DNA from: Lysobacterales bacterium
Lineage (GTDB): Bacteria; Pseudomonadota; Gammaproteobacteria; Xanthomonadales; Rhodanobacteraceae
NCBI GenBank assembly: GCA_013298265.1
Contig: JAAFHE010000079.1
Coordinates: 1 to 10,104, forward strand
Length of the DNA stretch: 10,104 nucleotides
Direction of reading: 5' to 3'
A model generated the notes under the pieces. The model had not been told where the DNA came from. It worked only from the letters and a program-made list of their open reading frames with translations, and did not search any database. This document shows positions 7,089 to 10,104 of the stretch, one piece after another; position 1 is the first letter of the stretch; every line of letters begins with the position of its first letter. Made by a program: the position numbers and the translations under genes.

Positions 7089-8081
7089 GCCCATCATGCC
7101 GTGGGTCAGACCCATCGGCGGCCAGTTCTCGAGCTTCATGCCGAGCGACAAGCCACGCGCACCCAGCACGTCCTTGATCTCGGTGAGCGACTTCTTGCCC
7201 AGATTGGGCGTCTTGAGCAGTTCGACTTCCGTCTTCTGCACCAGATCGCCAATGTAATAAATGCTCTCGGCCTTGAGGCAGTTGGCCGAACGCACGGTCA
7301 GCTCCAGATCGTCGATCGGGCGCAGCAGCAACGGATCAACGCCGCCCTTCTCCGCCTTCGTATCGGCACTTTCACGACGCGTGAAATCGCCAAATACCGA
7401 CAACTGATCCTGCACGATTTCCGCAGCCTTGCGGACGGCATCCTCAGCATCGATCGTGCCGTTCGTCTCGACATCCAACACCAGCTTGTCGAGATCGGTG
7501 CGCTGCTCGACGCGTGCCGCATCCACTTCATACGCTACGCGGCGCACCGGGCAGAACGAGGCATCGAGCTGCAGTCGACCAATAGGACGCGACTCTTCTT
7601 CCGGCAGACGACGCGCAGTTGCCGGCTGATAGCCGACGCCGCGAACGATCTTGAGCCGCATGTTGAGCGTGATGTCCTTGGTCAGATGGCAGATCACATG
7701 TTCAGGATTCACGATCTCGACATTGTGATCGACCTTTATGTCGCCAGCGGTGACGACACCTTTGCCCTTACGGGACAGGCTCAACGTCGCCTCGTCCTGT
7801 CCGTGCATGCGGATCGCGACGTCCTTGAGGTTAAGCAGGACCTCGATAACGTCCTCCTGCAAACCTTCAAGTGTCGTGTACTCGTGCAGCACGCCATCGA
7901 TCTCGACTTCGGTGATGGCCGCGCCCGGAATGGACGACAACAACACGCGACGCAGCGCGTTGCCGAGCGTGTGGCCGAAACCGCGTTCAAGCGGTTCGAC
8001 AATCACCTTGGCGCGATTAGCGCCGACGCGCTCCACGCCAATACCGCGGGCGCGCAGAACGGTGGTAGACGAATGGGCCAT
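7086..8081 (-). CDS. rpoA: DNA-directed RNA polymerase subunit alpha
   Basis: The 331-residue alpha subunit dimerises to start RNA polymerase assembly, and its C-terminal domain binds UP elements and activators. The N-terminal domain (about 1-235) contains [23 protein letters not shown] at 31-53, [13 protein letters not shown], and [33 protein letters not shown] linker rich in charged residues (235-250) leads to the C-terminal domain. There [12 protein letters not shown] (261-272) carries R264, N267 and C268, the DNA-contact positions equivalent to E. coli R265, N268 and C269, followed by [19 protein letters not shown]. Length and both domains are normal. The last residues ([12 protein letters not shown]) differ from the E. 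coli ending and are lineage-variable. The start at 8081 has a GGAGAG element, and the gene lies 18 bases after rpsD. In E. coli the alpha operon is repressed at translation by S4; whether that holds here is not shown. Confidence 0.99.
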   Translation of the reverse strand: MAHSSTTVLRARGIGVERVGANRAKVIVEPLERGFGHTLGNALRRVLLSSIPGAAITEVEIDGVLHEYTTLEGLQEDVIEVLLNLKDVAIRMHGQDEATLSLSRKGKGVVTAGDIKVDHNVEIVNPEHVICHLTKDITLNMRLKIVRGVGYQPATARRLPEEESRPIGRLQLDASFCPVRRVAYEVDAARVEQRTDLDKLVLDVETNGTIDAEDAVRKAAEIVQDQLSVFGDFTRRESADTKAEKGGVDPLLLRPIDDLELTVRSANCLKAESIYYIGDLVQKTEVELLKTPNLGKKSLTEIKDVLGARGLSLGMKLENWPPMGLTHGMMG

Positions 8082-8099
8082 GTACCCGACTCTCCAGAA

Positions 8100-8726
8100 T
8101 TACTTCGAATAAAGTTCGACGATCAGCGCTTCGTTGATGTCGGAAGGCAGATCCGAGCGCTCCGGCACCGACTTGAACAGACCGCTGAACTTCTTCGCAT
8201 CGACTTCGACCCAGTTGGGTGCCAGATCCATCTCCTGGGAGAGAGTCAGGGCTTCCTGGATGCGCAGCTGTGCGCGCGAGTTCTCGCTGATCGTGATCTG
8301 GTCGCCGGCCTTGACCTGGAACGAAGCCAGGTTGACCTTCTTGCCGTTGACTTCGATCGCTTTGTGCGACACGAGCTGACGCGCCTGAGTACGGGTAACC
8401 GCAAAACCCATGCGGTAGACGACGTTGTCGAGACGCTGTTCCAGCATCTGCAAGAGCGACTCGCCAGTGTTGCCTTTCTTGCGCGACGCCTTGGTGTAGT
8501 AGCTGCGGAACTGGCGTTCGAGCAAACCGTAGATCCGCTTGACCTTCTGCTTCTCACGCAACTGCACCGCGTAGTCAGACAGCTTGCCCTTGCGGGCGGC
8601 GCCGTGCTGGCCGGGCTTCTGCTCAAGCTTGCACTTCGAATCGAGCGCGCGGGCCGGACTCTTGAGACTCAGGTCAGCGCCTTCACGACGTGCCAGCTTG
8701 CAGGTGGGACCGATATAACGTGCCAT
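8100..8726 (-). CDS. rpsD: Small ribosomal subunit protein uS4
   Basis: S4 is a 208-residue primary 16S rRNA-binding protein that nucleates 30S assembly, and in E. coli it is also the translational repressor of the alpha operon. The N-terminus [24 protein letters not shown], the [12 protein letters not shown] segment, and the S4 RNA-binding domain (about 98-160: [35 protein letters not shown]) are all present. The protein ends in ELYSK as S4 proteins do. Cysteines at 9 and 32 are the only ones, so this is not the four-cysteine zinc-binding form. The start at 8726 is fixed by AAGGAG, whose first bases belong to the TAA stop of rpsK, 11 bases away, which suggests strong coupling of rpsK and rpsD translation. 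Confidence 0.99.
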   Translation of the reverse strand: MARYIGPTCKLARREGADLSLKSPARALDSKCKLEQKPGQHGAARKGKLSDYAVQLREKQKVKRIYGLLERQFRSYYTKASRKKGNTGESLLQMLEQRLDNVVYRMGFAVTRTQARQLVSHKAIEVNGKKVNLASFQVKAGDQITISENSRAQLRIQEALTLSQEMDLAPNWVEVDAKKFSGLFKSVPERSDLPSDINEALIVELYSK

Positions 8727-8737
8727 TTCGGAGCTCC

Positions 8738-9130
8738 TTACACGCGGCGACGCTTGGGCGGACGACAGCCGTTATGCGGAATCGGCGTGACGTCAATGAT
8801 GTTGGTGACTTTGTAGCCCAGCGCGTTCAAAGAGCGCACGGCCGATTCGCGACCTGGGCCAGGGCCCTTGATGCGAACCTCAAGAGTCTTCAGACCGTAG
8901 TCGAGTGCAGCGCGGCCAGCCTTCTCGGCGGCCACCTGCGCAGCGAACGGGGTCGACTTGCGGGAACCGCGAAAGCCCGCACCGCCGGAGGTCGCCCAGG
9001 ACAATGCATTGCCCTGGCGGTCGGTAATCGTGATGACGGTGTTATTGAAGGAGGCCTGCACATGCACGATACCGTCGGTAACGACACGCTTGATCTTCTT
9101 CTTGGTCTTGCCTGCTGCCGGCTTATTCAT
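8738..9130 (-). CDS. rpsK: Small ribosomal subunit protein uS11
   Basis: S11 is a 130-residue protein of the 30S platform that contacts 16S rRNA near the messenger RNA exit. The family core is intact: [55 protein letters not shown], then [46 protein letters not shown] to the end. The N-terminal Lys-rich extension ([15 protein letters not shown]) is normal. It lies between rpsM (18-base gap) and rpsD (11-base gap). Its own ribosome binding site is weak (GGACAGAAC before the ATG at 9130), so it may depend on translation of rpsM. Nothing unusual is seen. Confidence 0.99.
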   Translation of the reverse strand: MNKPAAGKTKKKIKRVVTDGIVHVQASFNNTVITITDRQGNALSWATSGGAGFRGSRKSTPFAAQVAAEKAGRAALDYGLKTLEVRIKGPGPGRESAVRSLNALGYKVTNIIDVTPIPHNGCRPPKRRRV

Positions 9131-9148
9131 GAGTTCTGTCCGAATCCA

Positions 9149-9505
9149 TTACTTCTTGATCGCGCGACGCGGACCCTTGCGGGTGCGGGCGTTGGTGCGG
9201 GTACGCTGACCGCGCACGGGCAGACCGCGACGATGACGCAGGCCGCGATAGCAGCCCAGATCAATCAGGCGCTTGATGCTCATGCCCACTTCACGGCGAA
9301 GGTCGCCTTCGACTGTGTACTTGGCGATCTCATGGCGCAGCTTTTCGACTTCTGCCTCAGTCAAGTCCTTGATCTTGGCGGAAGATTTGACACCGGTTGA
9401 TTCGCAAACTTTCTTCGACCGCGAGCGGCCGATGCCGTAAATACTCTGCAAACCGACCCAGACATGCTTCTGGACCGGCAGGTTGACACCTGCAATGCGC
9501 GCCAT
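9149..9505 (-). CDS. rpsM: Small ribosomal subunit protein uS13
   Basis: S13 is a 118-residue protein of the 30S head that contacts the P-site tRNA and bridges to the 50S subunit. It begins [35 protein letters not shown] and ends in the conserved basic tail [34 protein letters not shown]. The central helix-two-turns-helix region with [13 protein letters not shown] is present. It is the first gene of the alpha operon here. The ATG at 9505 has a GGAGAG element, and a sigma70-like promoter lies 43-71 bases before it. The expected upstream neighbour rpmJ is absent: the gap to secY encodes no protein with the Cys/His zinc ligands of L36. The [14 protein letters not shown] wording is what I associate with Xanthomonadales. 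Confidence 0.99.
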   Translation of the reverse strand: MARIAGVNLPVQKHVWVGLQSIYGIGRSRSKKVCESTGVKSSAKIKDLTEAEVEKLRHEIAKYTVEGDLRREVGMSIKRLIDLGCYRGLRHRRGLPVRGQRTRTNARTRKGPRRAIKK

Positions 9506-9547
9506 GTAAATCTCTCCGAAACGGGCTTAAAGCGCAGTGAACTGAAA

Positions 9548-9576
9548 ATTGTACCTTGATTCGCGGGGTTTTACAA
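9548..9576 (-). promoter_or_regulatory. Sigma70-like promoter of the alpha operon
   Basis: On the minus strand a -35 element TTGTAA (9576-9571, four of six consensus bases) is separated by exactly 17 bases from a -10 element TACAAT (9553-9548, five of six). The predicted RNA start near 9541 gives an untranslated leader of about 36 bases before the rpsM ATG. The position at the head of rpsM fits an operon promoter downstream of secY. The prediction rests on sequence alone. Confidence 0.6.
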
Positions 9577-9631
9577 ATCCCGCCACGGAGCAAGCTCCGA
9601 GGTAACTCCTGTGCCCTGCATTCTGGCAGGG
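9563..9631 (-). other. Three short stem-loops between secY and rpsM
   Basis: The secY-rpsM spacer holds three inverted repeats: CCCTGC (9614-9619) with GCAGGG (9626-9631); CGGAG (9586-9590) with CTCCG (9595-9599), whose minus-strand RNA would have a CUUG tetraloop; and GCGGG (9563-9567) with CCCGC (9579-9583), which encloses the -35 element in its loop. None has a T tract behind it. They could reduce read-through from the spc operon or protect the end of its messenger RNA, but this is conjecture. Confidence 0.35.
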
Positions 9632-9641
9632 ACTACGCGAC

Positions 9642-10104
9642 TCAACGGCCGCGCAAATTCGACTTCTTCAACAAGCTGCCGTACTGGTGCGACACCAGGT
9701 GAGCCTGAACCTGTGCGGTGAAATCCATCACCACGACGACCACGATCAAAAGCGACGTACCACCGAAATAGAACGGCACATTCCAGGCGTTGCGCAGTAT
9801 GTCGGGAATCAGACAGACGGCAACCAAGTAGACCGCGCCGGCGGCAGTCAGATGAGTCAATACGCGATCGATATAGTCGGCCGTGGACTTTCCCGGACGA
9901 ATTCCCGGTATCAGCGCACCCTGCTTCTTCAAGTTGTCGGCAGTTTCCTGCGAGTTGAATACCAACGCCGTATAGAAGAACGCGAAGACCACGATCAACA
10001 CTGCGAACACAATCATGTAGATCGGCTGCCCCGGGGTCAGCCCGGTGGTGAGGATCTGCAGCCAACGCACCTCGCCCGACTGGCTGAACCAGGTCGCGGC
10101 CGTA
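9642..10104 (-). CDS. secY: Protein translocase subunit SecY, partial (5' part beyond the window)
   Basis: SecY is the channel-forming subunit of the SecYEG translocon in the inner membrane. The visible 153 residues are the C-terminal third. They begin in the last periplasmic region (TWFSQSGE), then a transmembrane segment (about 26-48, VFAVLIVVFAFFYTALVF), then the large cytoplasmic loop SQETADNLKKQGALIPGIRPG. That loop carries the arginine (GIRPG) known in E. coli as R357, important for SecA and ribosome interaction. The last two transmembrane segments are TAAGAVYLVAVCLI and the characteristic VPFYFGGTSLLIVVVVVMDF. The tail AHLVSHQYGSLLKKSNLRGR is normal. It is followed after 136 bases by rpsM, the usual spc/alpha junction but without rpmJ. 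The reading frame is open to the right edge. Confidence 0.98.
   Translation of the reverse strand, partial: TAATWFSQSGEVRWLQILTTGLTPGQPIYMIVFAVLIVVFAFFYTALVFNSQETADNLKKQGALIPGIRPGKSTADYIDRVLTHLTAAGAVYLVAVCLIPDILRNAWNVPFYFGGTSLLIVVVVVMDFTAQVQAHLVSHQYGSLLKKSNLRGR

Noticed and set aside
7101..8816. Long plus-strand open frame opposite rpoA and rpsD (571 codons)
   Set aside because: It is an antisense shadow of two highly conserved genes in GC-rich DNA; its translation shows no recognisable domain and has no ribosome binding site or neighbours on that strand.
9511..9545. Plus-strand GAAACGGGCTTAAAGC, reminiscent of part of the E. coli alpha-operon leader
   Set aside because: It is on the wrong strand for the rpsM transcript, so the likeness is coincidental.
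1..10104. Mobile element, CRISPR array, phage or defence system
   Set aside because: There are no transposase, integrase, direct-repeat array or anomalous-composition segments; all genes are colinear and most are core housekeeping genes.

Overview
The window is high-GC bacterial chromosome with every recognisable gene on the minus strand, so it reads right to left. The core is the end of the spc and the whole alpha ribosomal-protein operon in the order secY (3' end), rpsM, rpsK, rpsD, rpoA, rplQ. The sequences of S13, S4, RpoA and SecY, the presence of dsbB and a class II DAHP synthase, and the absence of rpmJ between secY and rpsM suggest a gammaproteobacterium, most likely of the Xanthomonadales (Lysobacterales). 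This placement is by recall of family sequences, not by a search.

Right part (6671-10104): the C-terminal third of SecY is followed by a 136-base spacer with three small stem-loops and a good sigma70-like promoter (TTGTAA, 17-base spacer, TACAAT). Five tightly spaced genes for S13, S11, S4, the RNA polymerase alpha subunit and L17 follow. The operon ends in a textbook intrinsic terminator at 6618-6650. Translation machinery, core transcription and, through SecY, protein export are thus encoded side by side. A perfect 7-bp hairpin containing the rpoA stop codon lies just ahead of the rplQ ribosome binding site.

Middle part (4426-6445): dsbB, an inner-membrane thiol oxidase that recharges DsbA with the help of quinones, and then a class II 3-deoxy-7-phosphoheptulonate synthase, which makes the first committed step of aromatic amino acid synthesis. 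They share strand only; no functional link is apparent.

Left part (1-4156): two overlapping genes (TGATG junction) for exported proteins of the imidazolonepropionase-like amidohydrolase superfamily. The first, 1052 residues, carries two amidohydrolase-like halves, of which only the C-terminal half keeps the metal-binding HxH, His and Asp positions. The second runs off the left edge and also lacks the HxH. Of three amidohydrolase-like domains, one therefore appears catalytic. This is the most unusual content of the window. There are no mobile elements, CRISPR arrays, tRNA or rRNA genes, and I do not see an undescribed defence or mobile system. The rest is ordinary housekeeping sequence.
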